Below are positions 27,017-35,868 of a DNA stretch of 47,351 nt, piece after piece (position 1 is the stretch's first letter; every line of letters begins with the position of its first letter). The notes beneath the pieces are model-generated. The model worked only from the letters and a program-made list of their open reading frames with translations. It was not told the origin of the DNA and ran no database searches. The stretch comes from Deltaproteobacteria bacterium. Lineage in GTDB: Bacteria; Myxococcota_C; UBA6777. The stretch covers positions 1 through 47,351 of the forward strand of contig PCBK01000079.1 of NCBI GenBank assembly GCA_002731275.1, read 5' to 3'. A program made the position numbers and the translations under genes.

Positions 27017-27829
27017 ATGAAAGTCCATCATTTGAACTGTGCGACGTTGTGTCCGATTGGGGGCAGACTTGTCTCAAAGGTCTTCCCAAGTGAAGTGGTT
27101 TGTCACTGCCTGCTCATCGAAACCAACGAGGGGCTTGTACTTGTCGACACAGGGATCAGCGTGCAAGACTTTCGCCAACGTCGTCGCCTTGGTGTGATGG
27201 CTTATCTGCTCGATCTCAAAAATAAGCCCGAAGAGACCGCGATTCGTCAGATCGCCTCTTTGGGATTCGCTGCACGGGATGTGACGACGCTGATCCCAAC
27301 CCACCTGGATCTGGACCACGCTGGTGGTATCGCCGACTTTCCTGACGCAACAGTTCACACCTTACGGACGGAGTACCAGGCGGCCCACAGGCGTCAAACG
27401 TTTGTGCAAAAACAGCGATATCGTCCGTGTCAGTGGGGAGCACACGCACACTGGACGCTCCATGATGTCGTCGAAGGCGAGCGTTGGTTTGGTTTTGAGG
27501 CCGTCCGACAAGCGCCTGGATTGCCCCCTGAGATTCTCTTGATTCCCCTCCCTGGCCACACCTCCGGACACTTTGGTGTCGCCATCCAGACGGATGACGG
27601 TTGGCTCTTTCACGTAGGGGATTCCTACTATCATCATAATGAGCTGTTGATCGAAGGCGGTGGACCTGCTGGAATGCAGACGTTTCAGCACATCGTTCAC
27701 GAAAATTATGCCAAAGCCATGCACAACCAACAGCGACTTCGCGAACTTCACAAAGAACACGGCGATGAGGTCACGATCATCTCCGCACATGACCCCTCCG
27801 AATTTGCACGCTGTTGTGGGCATCACTAA
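27017..27829 (+). CDS. Metallo-beta-lactamase-fold hydrolase
   Basis: A 270-residue protein, starting at the ATG at 27017 after AAAGGA because the fold begins directly there. Metal ligands are visible in THLDLDHAGG (the HxHxDH motif with Asp at the second His position), LPGHTSGH and FHVGDSYYH. The HxDxDH variant is seen in some lactonase-like and N-acyl hydrolase groups. The substrate cannot be read. It opens a plus-strand run with glyoxalase I, TatD and TcdA (81-base gap to the next gene), so it may belong to a detoxification/maintenance operon; a glyoxalase II-like role is possible but not shown. Confidence 0.85.
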   Translation: MKVHHLNCATLCPIGGRLVSKVFPSEVVCHCLLIETNEGLVLVDTGISVQDFRQRRRLGVMAYLLDLKNKPEETAIRQIASLGFAARDVTTLIPTHLDLDHAGGIADFPDATVHTLRTEYQAAHRRQTFVQKQRYRPCQWGAHAHWTLHDVVEGERWFGFEAVRQAPGLPPEILLIPLPGHTSGHFGVAIQTDDGWLFHVGDSYYHHNELLIEGGGPAGMQTFQHIVHENYAKAMHNQQRLRELHKEHGDEVTIISAHDPSEFARCCGHH

Positions 27830-27910
27830 GTTAATCCATCTCTTTTTGAAAGTCCGCACATCTGCGGCTTCGGAAGCTGGGGTTTTGCAATACAAACAGG
27901 AGACATTCAC

Positions 27911-28330
27911 TTGAAATTTTTACACACAATGATCCGCGTCAAAGATGTTGACGCTGCGCTCGATTTTTTCGTCAACAAGTTGGGTCTCATCGAGACCCGT
28001 CGCAAAGACGTCCCCCAAGGACGCTTTACGCTGATCTTTCTCGCGACCGCCGAGGGAGAGCCAGAGATTGAGCTGACCCACAACTGGGATCAAGAAGAAG
28101 CCTACAGCGTCGGACGAAACTTTGGTCACCTGGCCTTTGCTGTCGATGACATCTACGCGCTCTGTGAGAAGCTCCAACAAGAAGGTGTCACGATCCTACG
28201 TCCACCTCGCGACGGTCGCATGGCGTTTGTCCGTTCACCAGACCTGATCTCCGTCGAGCTGCTCCAAAAAGGGGACGCGCAGCCCGTCCAAGAACCTTGG
28301 GCTTCTATGCCCAGCCAGGGTGAATGGTAA
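27911..28330 (+). CDS. gloA: Glyoxalase I (lactoylglutathione lyase) family protein
   Basis: A 139-residue single-fold VOC protein. It uses a TTG start with AGGAG 8 bases upstream. The N-terminus ([17 protein letters not shown]) closely follows E. coli GloA. The four expected metal ligands are present: H5, Glu in EIELTHNW, His in [10 protein letters not shown] and Glu in SVELLQ. It would isomerise the methylglyoxal-glutathione hemithioacetal to S-lactoylglutathione. The short loop pattern resembles the Ni-type bacterial enzymes. Its position next to a metallo-beta-lactamase-fold gene makes a glyoxalase I/II pair conceivable. Another VOC lyase activity is the main alternative. Confidence 0.85.
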   Translation: MKFLHTMIRVKDVDAALDFFVNKLGLIETRRKDVPQGRFTLIFLATAEGEPEIELTHNWDQEEAYSVGRNFGHLAFAVDDIYALCEKLQQEGVTILRPPRDGRMAFVRSPDLISVELLQKGDAQPVQEPWASMPSQGEW

Positions 28331-28337
28331 GCGCCCG

Positions 28338-29132
28338 ATGTTTGACGCTCATTGTCACCTCGATGATGAACGCTTTGCAGATGATCTCACAGCGGTCCTG
28401 GCGCGCGCCAGGACCGCTGGTGTGCAGAGCTTTATCTCCGCCGGATACTCCCCTGAACGCTGGCGACGACAATCCACCATCGCCACCCAAGAAGAGGGTG
28501 TCTACGTCGCCTATGGTATCCATCCCTGGCATGTCTCTGCACATATGGACGAACCTTCTTCTGTGATGCTCGCTGCGCTTGACGCTTGTTTGTCCGATGA
28601 TGTGTACATCAAGCCCGTTGGAATTGGAGAGATTGGCCTCGATCGCTCTCATTACGTCGAAGAGGCTTCTTACCCCCTTCAAGTCGAGGTCTTTCGTGCA
28701 CAGCTCGCGCTGGCAAGAGAGAAGGACCTCCCCGTCGTGATCCACGCTGTCAAAACACACGCTGACGTGTTGTCATTCTTAAAAAAGGACGGCGTACCAA
28801 AAAGGGGTGGACAGATCCACGCTTTTTCGGCAAGCATCGAGATCGCAAGAGAGTACGTGAAGTTGGGTATGTCCCTGTCCTTTGGTGGAGCTGTCACGAG
28901 ACCGCATGCAAAACGTGCAAGAACAGCGGCTTATGAGATTCCTGGGGAGATGCTCTTGTGCGAAACAGATGCACCTGATATGACACCTCCTGGGTTTCCT
29001 CATCGACGAAACGAACCCACCTCTTTACCACTCGTCTTGCAATCGATCGCAGAGCTTCGCGAGATACCCCTCGAAGAAGCTGTTGCCCTGACGAGCCAAA
29101 ACACAAAACACCTCTTTGCCATTGAGGATTGA
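28338..29132 (+). CDS. tatD: TatD-family metal-dependent hydrolase
   Basis: About 264 residues with a TIM-barrel hydrolase pattern: MFDAHCHLDD (metal-binding HxH), GIGEIGLD, PVVIHAVKTH, and CETDAPDMTP near the C-terminus. TatD proteins are 3'-5' DNA exonucleases or D-aminoacyl-tRNA-type hydrolases that act in the cytoplasm. The ATG at 28338 is chosen because the family normally begins at this motif. An in-frame GTG at 28320 that overlaps the gloA stop is an alternative; neither has a strong ribosome site, suggesting translational coupling. The tcdA gene follows after 4 bases. Confidence 0.88.
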   Translation: MFDAHCHLDDERFADDLTAVLARARTAGVQSFISAGYSPERWRRQSTIATQEEGVYVAYGIHPWHVSAHMDEPSSVMLAALDACLSDDVYIKPVGIGEIGLDRSHYVEEASYPLQVEVFRAQLALAREKDLPVVIHAVKTHADVLSFLKKDGVPKRGGQIHAFSASIEIAREYVKLGMSLSFGGAVTRPHAKRARTAAYEIPGEMLLCETDAPDMTPPGFPHRRNEPTSLPLVLQSIAELREIPLEEAVALTSQNTKHLFAIED

Positions 29133-29136
29133 TCTG

Positions 29137-30006
29137 ATGAACACAACAACTGAAGAATCACAAGTCGATATCCCTCTCACTGACGCCAATGACCCCGAAG
29201 ACGAGTACAGACTCCATCGTCGCTTCGATCGGATAGGTCGACTCGCTGGCGATGAGGGGATGAAGAAACTCTTGCGCGCCAAAGTGATGGTTGTTGGACT
29301 CGGCGGTGTCGGTTCATTTGCAGCCGAAGCGCTCGTGCGTAGTGGTGTTGGGCATGTGAAAATCGTGGACTTTGACAAGGTCTGTATCACCAACACAAAC
29401 AGACAACTGCAAGCGCTCAAAGGACAGGTCGGACGCTACAAAGCCAACGTCCTCGCAGAGCGTCTTCGTCAGATCAATCCACAAGCCACTGTCGAGCCGA
29501 TCGAGCGCTTTTACATGGCCGAAAACTCCGACGAGATCCTCTCTGATGACCTCGACTATGTGATCGACGCGATCGACAACGTGACCGCAAAGTGCCATCT
29601 GCTCGCGACATGTGTCGAACGTGGGATTCCTGTTGTATGTTCGACCGGCGCGTCTGGACGTTGGGACCCCACATTGTTGAGGACCGCTGATCTCTCGGAG
29701 ACACACACAGACCCACTCGCGTCCTCTGTGCGCAAGCTCCTGCGACAAAACCATAACTTCCCGAGCAAAGGAAAGTTTGGTATCCCCGCAGTGTTCTCCG
29801 CGGAGCGCATTGAGCTGCCAAGAGAGCTCTCCTACGACAATGGAAATGGTTTTCGCTGTGTCTGTCCCGGCGGGAAAAACAAATATCACAACTGTGACAA
29901 CAGAAATGTCATCTACGGAACAGCCGGTTTTGTGACAGGAACATTCGGTCTGACCTGTGCGAGCCTCGTCGTCAGACAGATCGTCAACGGCGAACTCTCT
30001 CTCTAG
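29137..30006 (+). CDS. tcdA: tRNA threonylcarbamoyladenosine dehydratase
   Basis: A 289-residue E1-like enzyme that cyclises t6A37 of tRNA to ct6A using ATP. It has the RFDRIGRLAG opening typical of TcdA/CsdL, the nucleotide-binding loop VVGLGGVGS, the DFDKVCITNTNRQ segment with the catalytic Arg/Asp environment, DAIDNVTAK, and the VCSTGASGRWDPT block that separates TcdA from MoeB/ThiF. The ATG at 29137, with GAGG 9 bases upstream, is preferred to an earlier in-frame ATG at 29116 inside tatD. It is the last gene of the plus-strand run and is convergent with the fructosamine kinase gene (34-base gap, no obvious terminator). Confidence 0.93.
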   Translation: MNTTTEESQVDIPLTDANDPEDEYRLHRRFDRIGRLAGDEGMKKLLRAKVMVVGLGGVGSFAAEALVRSGVGHVKIVDFDKVCITNTNRQLQALKGQVGRYKANVLAERLRQINPQATVEPIERFYMAENSDEILSDDLDYVIDAIDNVTAKCHLLATCVERGIPVVCSTGASGRWDPTLLRTADLSETHTDPLASSVRKLLRQNHNFPSKGKFGIPAVFSAERIELPRELSYDNGNGFRCVCPGGKNKYHNCDNRNVIYGTAGFVTGTFGLTCASLVVRQIVNGELSL

Positions 30007-30040
30007 ACGAGTCAGGTTGCTCCTCCCACCTCACAACGCT

Positions 30041-30895
30041 CTATACATAGCGTTTGATCAGGGACAAGGTTTGCTCGTAGTAGGTATGACCAAAGAGATT
30101 GAAGTGGTTGAACACATGGTACAGTTTGTACAGCCCCAAACGCTCTTTGTGTCCTGGAGAGAGAGGAAAAGCCTCTTCGTATGCGTCGTAAAACCTTTGT
30201 GAGAACCCACCAAACAAATGTGTCATCCCCAACTCTGCCTCTCGATGACCGTAAGACACGGCTGGATCGATAAGGCATGGCTCCCCTCGTTCATCACTGA
30301 TCACGTTCCCACTCCACAGATCACCATGAAGCAGAGCGGGTCGCTCTTCGCTTCCTGACAGCAATCCCTCAATCCGAGGCTCCAAACGTCCCATCCATCG
30401 ACGAAGATCATCCGTCGCGATGCCTTGTTGTTCAGCGACCTTGAGCTGGTGTTTGAGTCTGTATTGCCAGTAGAAGGCTGGCCAAGAGATGTCTTTGTCA
30501 CTGGGGACATTTGGCTGCGTTGTCGCACCAATCAAGTTGTCTTCGTAGAATCCGTAATGTGCAGAGGTGACACGGTGTTGGGCTGCGAGGCCACGACCAA
30601 GCGCCTCCATGAAGTCCGTTCGTCTTGGTGCTTGTTCGATGTATTCGAGGAGCAAAAGTTGTGGGGTGGCGTGTTGGATCGATGGAATACGGAGCGCGTT
30701 GGCTTTTGCCAGTTCTTCGAGTCCGTGGGCTTCTTGAAGAAAGGGAGCCTGATCGTCGGGCATGGATTTGACGAAATAGCGTGCGCCATCTTCCATCGTG
30801 ACAATGGCTGCATTGGCGATACAACCGCCTCCAACTCCCTCCATGTGCAATACTTGTTGCCCCAAGGCTGCTGTAAGCTCCTGGCGAACATTCAT
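30041..30895 (-). CDS. Fructosamine/ribulosamine 3-kinase family protein
   Basis: A 284-residue member of the fructosamine kinase family (PF03881). The aminoglycoside-phosphotransferase-like catalytic loop is LHGDLWSGNV, followed by the metal-binding LIDPAVSYGHREAELGM segment, both diagnostic. The family phosphorylates sugars bound to protein lysines (fructosamines, ribulosamines, erythrulosamines) at C3 so that the adduct falls off, repairing glycated proteins. The start codon overlaps the LMW-PTP stop in ATGA, so the two are translationally coupled. Bacterial members mostly prefer ribulosamines and erythrulosamines, so that is the better guess. Confidence 0.9.
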   Translation of the reverse strand: MNVRQELTAALGQQVLHMEGVGGGCIANAAIVTMEDGARYFVKSMPDDQAPFLQEAHGLEELAKANALRIPSIQHATPQLLLLEYIEQAPRRTDFMEALGRGLAAQHRVTSAHYGFYEDNLIGATTQPNVPSDKDISWPAFYWQYRLKHQLKVAEQQGIATDDLRRWMGRLEPRIEGLLSGSEERPALLHGDLWSGNVISDERGEPCLIDPAVSYGHREAELGMTHLFGGFSQRFYDAYEEAFPLSPGHKERLGLYKLYHVFNHFNLFGHTYYEQTLSLIKRYV

Positions 30896-31365
30896 CGTCG
30901 TATTTGGATATGTTGAAGGAGTCCTTCACAGGCATCTTCGAGCAGGTCGAGGACGCGCTCAAAACCGTCTGCGCCGCCGTAGTAAGGGTCGGGGACATGG
31001 TCTGTTGATTCGCGTTGACAAAAGGACGTCATCATATGGAGTTTGTCTTCGTATTGTCCGTCTTCATCGAGGTCCTGAAGATCTCTCATGTTGGACGCAT
31101 CCATCGCGATGATCATATCAAATGTCTCGTAGTCATCGGGAAAGGCGACCTGACGACTGCGGCTGGTGAGGTCATATCCGCGCTTGGCGCCATGTTTTCT
31201 CATGCGGGCGTCTGCTCTCTCGCCAACGTGATAGCCTGCGGTCCCAGCGGAGTCACAAAAGATACTCTCTGACAACCCTGCGCGTTCGACGTAGGCTTTC
31301 ATGACGGCTTCTGCGCTAGGGGAGCGACAGATATTTCCCAAACAGACAAATAACACCTTGAACAT
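30892..31365 (-). CDS. Low-molecular-weight protein-tyrosine-phosphatase family protein
   Basis: A 157-residue phosphatase. The ATG at 31365 is chosen because GGAG lies 6 bases upstream and the fold begins FKVLFVCLGNICRSP. The P-loop C8-x5-R14 is intact, and the general-acid Asp is in VPDPYYGG. Some LMW-PTP homologues dephosphorylate ribulosamine 5-phosphates on proteins, feeding fructosamine-type kinases, and the ATGA overlap with such a kinase gene strongly suggests that role here. Alternatives are tyrosine phosphatase activity on a polysaccharide kinase (Wzb-like), but no such kinase gene is nearby. It follows the cyclic-di-GMP protein gene after 42 bases. Confidence 0.9.
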   Translation of the reverse strand: MFKVLFVCLGNICRSPSAEAVMKAYVERAGLSESIFCDSAGTAGYHVGERADARMRKHGAKRGYDLTSRSRQVAFPDDYETFDMIIAMDASNMRDLQDLDEDGQYEDKLHMMTSFCQRESTDHVPDPYYGGADGFERVLDLLEDACEGLLQHIQIRR

Positions 31366-31407
31366 CTCTTCTCCTTTTGGACGAATCTTGGACAGGAAAA
31401 CATCCAC

Positions 31408-33654
31408 TCATGTGGGAGTGTGTTCTGCAAGGTAAGAGATAAACGCATCGTTGGGAAGGGGACGACTGTAAAAGTAACCTTGACCGAGCCGGCAGCCCAT
31501 CTCTTTGAGTGTGTCGACGAGTGGCTGGTCTTCAATGCCTTCGGCGATGACTTTGAGGCCAAGCTCACGAGACATTTGGATGATGTATTTGACGATCGTG
31601 TAGGTGCGTTTGTTATCGAGTGTGATGACGTAAGAGCGGTCGAGCTTTAACTCGTTGACATGTAGTTTACTCAGGTAGTTGAGAGAGGAGTAACCTGTGC
31701 CAAAGTCGTCGATGGCGATATGGATACCCTTTTCGAGCAAAGCTTGCAATGTACGATTGGCCAGATCAAAGTGACTTAAGACAGCGGTCTCTGTCACTTC
31801 AAAGATCAGGTGTTCAGGTCGGCAGTCGTATTGTTTCAGGAGCTCTTCAAGTGTCGGGATAAAGTGTGGGTCGTAGAGGGTGGAGGGGGAGAGGTTGATC
31901 GCGAGACGGAAGCCTTCGATTTGGTCGACATCCCAAGTCTCCATAGCTTGCAATGCCTCTTCGATGATCAACCTCGTGAGGGGGCGAATGAGCGCTGTCT
32001 GTTCGGCCACTTCGATGAAGAGATTGGGGGCCATGCGACCCCGTTTGGGGTGGCTCCAGCGCACGAGCGCTTCCGCGCCGATGGGGGCACTTGTTTCGAG
32101 GTCAACTTTTGGTTGGAATTCGAGAAAAAACTCTCTGTTTTTGATGGCCTGGTGGATCTCTGCGGCGAGCAAGAAGTGATGAGGGGCGTAGGTCTTTTCG
32201 ACAGGTTCAAAGACCGCGATGGTTTCACCTAGTTGGATCGCCTGATCATTTGCAGTGTCAGCGTATCGGAGTAACTCGTTGCGCTCACTCGCGTGCAGTG
32301 GGGCGAGCGCGATCCCGCAGGTGATCAGGATGTGGATGGGAAATCCTTCGATGTCGATGGGTTGGGAGAGCGCTTCGATGACAGGGCGCATCCGCTGTGT
32401 GACCTCCTCGGGTTTTTGTAGTCTGGAGAATAAGATCCCAAATTGGTCGCCACTAAGGGATGCGATCTCACAAGCTTCTGTGAGATGTTGTTGGATGACA
32501 TGGGTGACACCTTTGCGGATGAGACGTCTTGTCTGTTGGCCGAGGCTATGGGTGAGTGGGTGGAGGTTGTTGATACGGAGCAGGGCGACGCCCAAGAGTT
32601 GGAGTGTGCGGAGATTTTGAGCCAGTGAGTCGTCAAGGATACGTTCAAAATGCTCTCTGTTGGGGAGTCCTGTCACGGAGTCGTGGGAGAGTTCGTATTG
32701 GAGTTTCTTGTGGACTTCGTGTCGCTCAACGGCTGAGGTGAAGATGCTGATGACTGAACGCAATAATTGCAACTCCTCTTGTGTGTATACACGTGTACGT
32801 CGCTCTCCAAGGCAAAGCAATCCCCAGCGGTCTTTGGAACGACCGATGGCTTTGATCGTGAGCTGTTGGATATCTTGTTGGAGGAAGTACGACGGGATAT
32901 GAAGAGAATGTGGTTGGTGGATATCTTCAATATCGACGTGATCTGTCTGTCTGAGCGCGAACCCCAAGACATTTGTGATCTCACCTGAGAAATCATGAGT
33001 TGGAGGTTCGCTTGCCGAGGTGCTATGGATGAGTCGCAGGTTTGGGTTGTTGGAAGTGGCCGAAGGAGCCGATTGCAAAAGGTAGAGTTGATCAATTTGT
33101 AGAATCGAGCGAAGTAGAGAGAGCGCCTCATCGAAGAACAAGGCGAGGTCGGAAAGCTCCAGCGCTCTTTGTCCGAGGAAGGCGATAATATGTTGCTGTT
33201 GGGCGGCTTTTTGTCTCGTCATTTCGCTCTTTTGACGGGCCTCATAAAGACTGCGAAAGCGATTGAGGCGTGTGATGTTTTTCAGTCTCGCGCGCAACAA
33301 GAAACGATCGACAGGTTTACTCATAAAGTCGTCAGCGCCGGCCTCCATCCCTTGTGAGAGGGACTCTCTGTCGTCAAGCGCTGTGAGCATGATAATAGGA
33401 AGCTCTGCGAGCGTCGGGTTTTTGCGCAATTGACGGCAGACCTCAAATCCATCCATATCTGGCATCATCACGTCGAGCAGGATCACATCAGGGATAATCG
33501 CTTCAACCTTTTCAAGGGCCTCTTGTCCACTTGCGGCGAACTCAAGATGGTAACCCTGATTGGCCAAAAGTCCCTTCATTGTCGCGCGTGCGCCGGCTTG
33601 ATCATCCACGATAAGGATGGTTGCTGTCGAAAAGGAGTGTGCACTGTTCATCAC
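31408..33654 (-). CDS. Response regulator REC-GAF-GGDEF(degenerate)-EAL, cyclic-di-GMP phosphodiesterase
   Basis: A 748-residue regulator. REC is at about 10-130 (phospho-acceptor in ILLDVMMPD). A GAF-like domain is at about 165-315. A GGDEF-type domain follows at about 330-480, its signature reading SLSGDQF, so the cyclase is very likely inactive. The EAL domain is at about 495-740, with EALVRW, INLSPST, EVTETAVL, DDFGTGYSS, EGIE and LGQGYF all intact, so it should hydrolyse cyclic-di-GMP to pGpG. The GTG at 33654 and ATG at 33651 overlap the stop of the upstream kinase, showing coupling. It is the probable output of the H-NOX/HNOBA kinase relay: phosphorylation of REC would tune EAL activity. 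Confidence 0.92.
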   Translation of the reverse strand: MMNSAHSFSTATILIVDDQAGARATMKGLLANQGYHLEFAASGQEALEKVEAIIPDVILLDVMMPDMDGFEVCRQLRKNPTLAELPIIMLTALDDRESLSQGMEAGADDFMSKPVDRFLLRARLKNITRLNRFRSLYEARQKSEMTRQKAAQQQHIIAFLGQRALELSDLALFFDEALSLLRSILQIDQLYLLQSAPSATSNNPNLRLIHSTSASEPPTHDFSGEITNVLGFALRQTDHVDIEDIHQPHSLHIPSYFLQQDIQQLTIKAIGRSKDRWGLLCLGERRTRVYTQEELQLLRSVISIFTSAVERHEVHKKLQYELSHDSVTGLPNREHFERILDDSLAQNLRTLQLLGVALLRINNLHPLTHSLGQQTRRLIRKGVTHVIQQHLTEACEIASLSGDQFGILFSRLQKPEEVTQRMRPVIEALSQPIDIEGFPIHILITCGIALAPLHASERNELLRYADTANDQAIQLGETIAVFEPVEKTYAPHHFLLAAEIHQAIKNREFFLEFQPKVDLETSAPIGAEALVRWSHPKRGRMAPNLFIEVAEQTALIRPLTRLIIEEALQAMETWDVDQIEGFRLAINLSPSTLYDPHFIPTLEELLKQYDCRPEHLIFEVTETAVLSHFDLANRTLQALLEKGIHIAIDDFGTGYSSLNYLSKLHVNELKLDRSYVITLDNKRTYTIVKYIIQMSRELGLKVIAEGIEDQPLVDTLKEMGCRLGQGYFYSRPLPNDAFISYLAEHTPT

Positions 33655-35810
33655 GAATGGGACCTCTTTTGTAAGTGTTTTTCGATGGTTGAGATGAGCT
33701 GTTGTAGATTGAGTGGTTTGCTCAGATAGTCATCAGCGCCTGCTTGTAGACAGCGCTCTTTGTCTTCTGGCATCGCGAGGGCTGTCAATGCGACAATTGG
33801 TGTGTGGGCATAGCCTTGGAATTCTCGGAGATTTCCGATCGTCTCAAGACCATCCATCTTCGGCATTTGAATGTCCATCAAGATGATATCAAATGAATCT
33901 TCTCGTGCGTGCTGTAGCGCTTCAATGCCATTTCGGGCGAGCGTGACGTCGTATTGTTTGGCTTCGAGGAAGCGGGAAAACAGCATGATGCTGCTCTCGT
34001 TGTCTTCGGCCAAGAGGATCTTTTTTCTCTCGGACGTAAGCTCGTATGGCATCGTCTTCTTTTTGATCGGCTTGGTCGAGGGGGGAGGAGGTGTCTCGCG
34101 GGGAGGGGGTGGTGCCATCACCCTTGGGAGACTCTTGATGATTGGACGAGCGGGGGTTTGTTTGGGAGCGATATTCGGGAGGGTGATATGGAATTGGCTC
34201 CCCTGACCGATTTGGCTCTCCACTGACAGCGTGCCATTGTGCAGTTTGACCATGTGTTGGACGAGGGAGAGCCCAAGGCCTGTGCCTTCGTATTGTCTGG
34301 AGAGCTTGCTGTCGATTTGGATAAATGGTTGGAAGATGCGCGTCTGGTTCTCTTTCGAGATGCCGATGCCTTCGTCCCATACAGTGAACGTCACCTGTTG
34401 CTGGTCAGGTGTCATCTTCACACGTAGGCCGATACGGCCTCCTTTGGGCGTGAACTTCGTCGCGTTTGAGAGCAGGTTAATCAGGACCTGTTTCAGTCTT
34501 CTGGCATCCGCCCATAGTGGAGCAGTGACACCCTCATCTGTGAAGTTGACTTGCAGTGATTTGTTCGTTGCCCCTTTGCGAATGATTCGCATACACGATT
34601 GGCAGAGGTCGAACAAGTCGACTTTTTCGTATTCAAGTTCGACTTTACCTGCGGATATTTTGGATAGGTCGAGGATATCGTTGATCAGCGCGAGCAAGTG
34701 ACGACCACTCTCTTCGATGTATTGTAGCGACTCTTTTTGGGCTTCGTTAGGGGGACCGTAGACACCTTCTAGAAAGGCCTCTGACATTCCCAGGATGGTG
34801 TTAAGTGGTGTGCGCAATTCGTGACTAATACTCGCAAGAAAGTCATCTTTCATCTTGGAGGCGCGGTCAAGTCGTGCATTTGCATGACTTAGCTGTTCTG
34901 TCCTGACGCGTAACGCTTCTTCCGCTTGCTTGCGCTCTGTGACGTTTCGAATGACGCTCGTGTAGATCTGTGTCTCACCGAGCTCTACGCGACCAAGACT
35001 TAGCTCACATGGAAAAAGCTCTCCATTTTTTTTATGTCCCATCAGCTCGATCGGAGCGTCTGCATGTTTTCGGGCGTACAACACCTCCATAAAGGCGTCC
35101 GCGTCTGTGTCATTGTCAAAGTGTGGAAATAGCAAGCTGAGGTGTTGGGCGGAGAGTTCGTCTTTGCTGTAACCAAAGATCTGCTCGATCGCGCTGTTGA
35201 CGATCATAATTTTGCCGTTTTTGTCGGTAGAAGCGATTCCTTCTGCTGCTGTCTCCAGGATGTTGTGTTTGAGCGCTTCGGCGTGCTCTAGCGCTTCATA
35301 TTGTGTTGAAAGTTTGGCGTTCGCTTGCTTGAGCTGGATGGTCTGCCTGGAGAGCTCCTCGGCGATCTCATGGGCGTCGTGAAGAGATTGTTCTGTCATC
35401 TGGAGAAGATGCAACAAGTCTATCGCCGGATCGTGTAAAGCAAAATCCTTCAGCTTTAAACCGAGCGCGGAGATTTGTTTGGGATGTGTGAGCCAGGGAG
35501 AGCCCAGGAATATCCATGGATTGGACGTTTCATTTTGTAGAGGGAGCCATTGTCCTCTCAACATGAACTCCTCGTTTGTCCGAGAGCGCAGTACCCAGAG
35601 CAAGTGTCTGTCACTGGAGAGCGAGGCAAATGTGAGTGGGACATCTGGTCTTTTGACTTCGAACTCTTGATGTAACGAAGGGAAGGGAGGGGGGAGTAGT
35701 TTTTGAAGCGATGGACCTACCTGTAAGATCGTGAGAGCAGCATCGACCACGATATAAAAAGGGAACAACTCCTCTAGTTGCTGTGGAGATATGTGTGGTG
35801 TCGATAGCAT
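33651..35810 (-). CDS. Hybrid histidine kinase with HNOBA-like N-terminus (HNOBA-PAS-HisKA-HATPase-REC)
   Basis: A 719-residue soluble kinase. Residues about 8-185 match the HNOBA domain of soluble guanylyl cyclases in order: LFPFYIVVD, ILQVGPSLQKLLP, GQWLPLQ, IFLGSPWL, GLKLKDFALHD, then a coiled coil. This domain normally links a heme-NO sensor to its catalytic output. PAS follows at about 185-300 (NSAIEQIFGYSKDEL), then HisKA with HELRTPL, HATPase with N, G1 and G2 boxes (NLLSNATKF, GTGLGLSL), a Pro-rich linker and REC (ILMDIQMPKMDG) at about 590-710. The H-NOX gene lies 58 bases upstream and the EAL protein gene overlaps its end, so this is the middle of the relay. Confidence 0.9.
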   Translation of the reverse strand: MLSTPHISPQQLEELFPFYIVVDAALTILQVGPSLQKLLPPPFPSLHQEFEVKRPDVPLTFASLSSDRHLLWVLRSRTNEEFMLRGQWLPLQNETSNPWIFLGSPWLTHPKQISALGLKLKDFALHDPAIDLLHLLQMTEQSLHDAHEIAEELSRQTIQLKQANAKLSTQYEALEHAEALKHNILETAAEGIASTDKNGKIMIVNSAIEQIFGYSKDELSAQHLSLLFPHFDNDTDADAFMEVLYARKHADAPIELMGHKKNGELFPCELSLGRVELGETQIYTSVIRNVTERKQAEEALRVRTEQLSHANARLDRASKMKDDFLASISHELRTPLNTILGMSEAFLEGVYGPPNEAQKESLQYIEESGRHLLALINDILDLSKISAGKVELEYEKVDLFDLCQSCMRIIRKGATNKSLQVNFTDEGVTAPLWADARRLKQVLINLLSNATKFTPKGGRIGLRVKMTPDQQQVTFTVWDEGIGISKENQTRIFQPFIQIDSKLSRQYEGTGLGLSLVQHMVKLHNGTLSVESQIGQGSQFHITLPNIAPKQTPARPIIKSLPRVMAPPPPRETPPPPSTKPIKKKTMPYELTSERKKILLAEDNESSIMLFSRFLEAKQYDVTLARNGIEALQHAREDSFDIILMDIQMPKMDGLETIGNLREFQGYAHTPIVALTALAMPEDKERCLQAGADDYLSKPLNLQQLISTIEKHLQKRSHS

Positions 35811-35868
35811 CGTCTCTCCTCTTTATTCGCTGTCACTGCGTGTTTGCGAAGTTACAAGTCTCTGTGAT

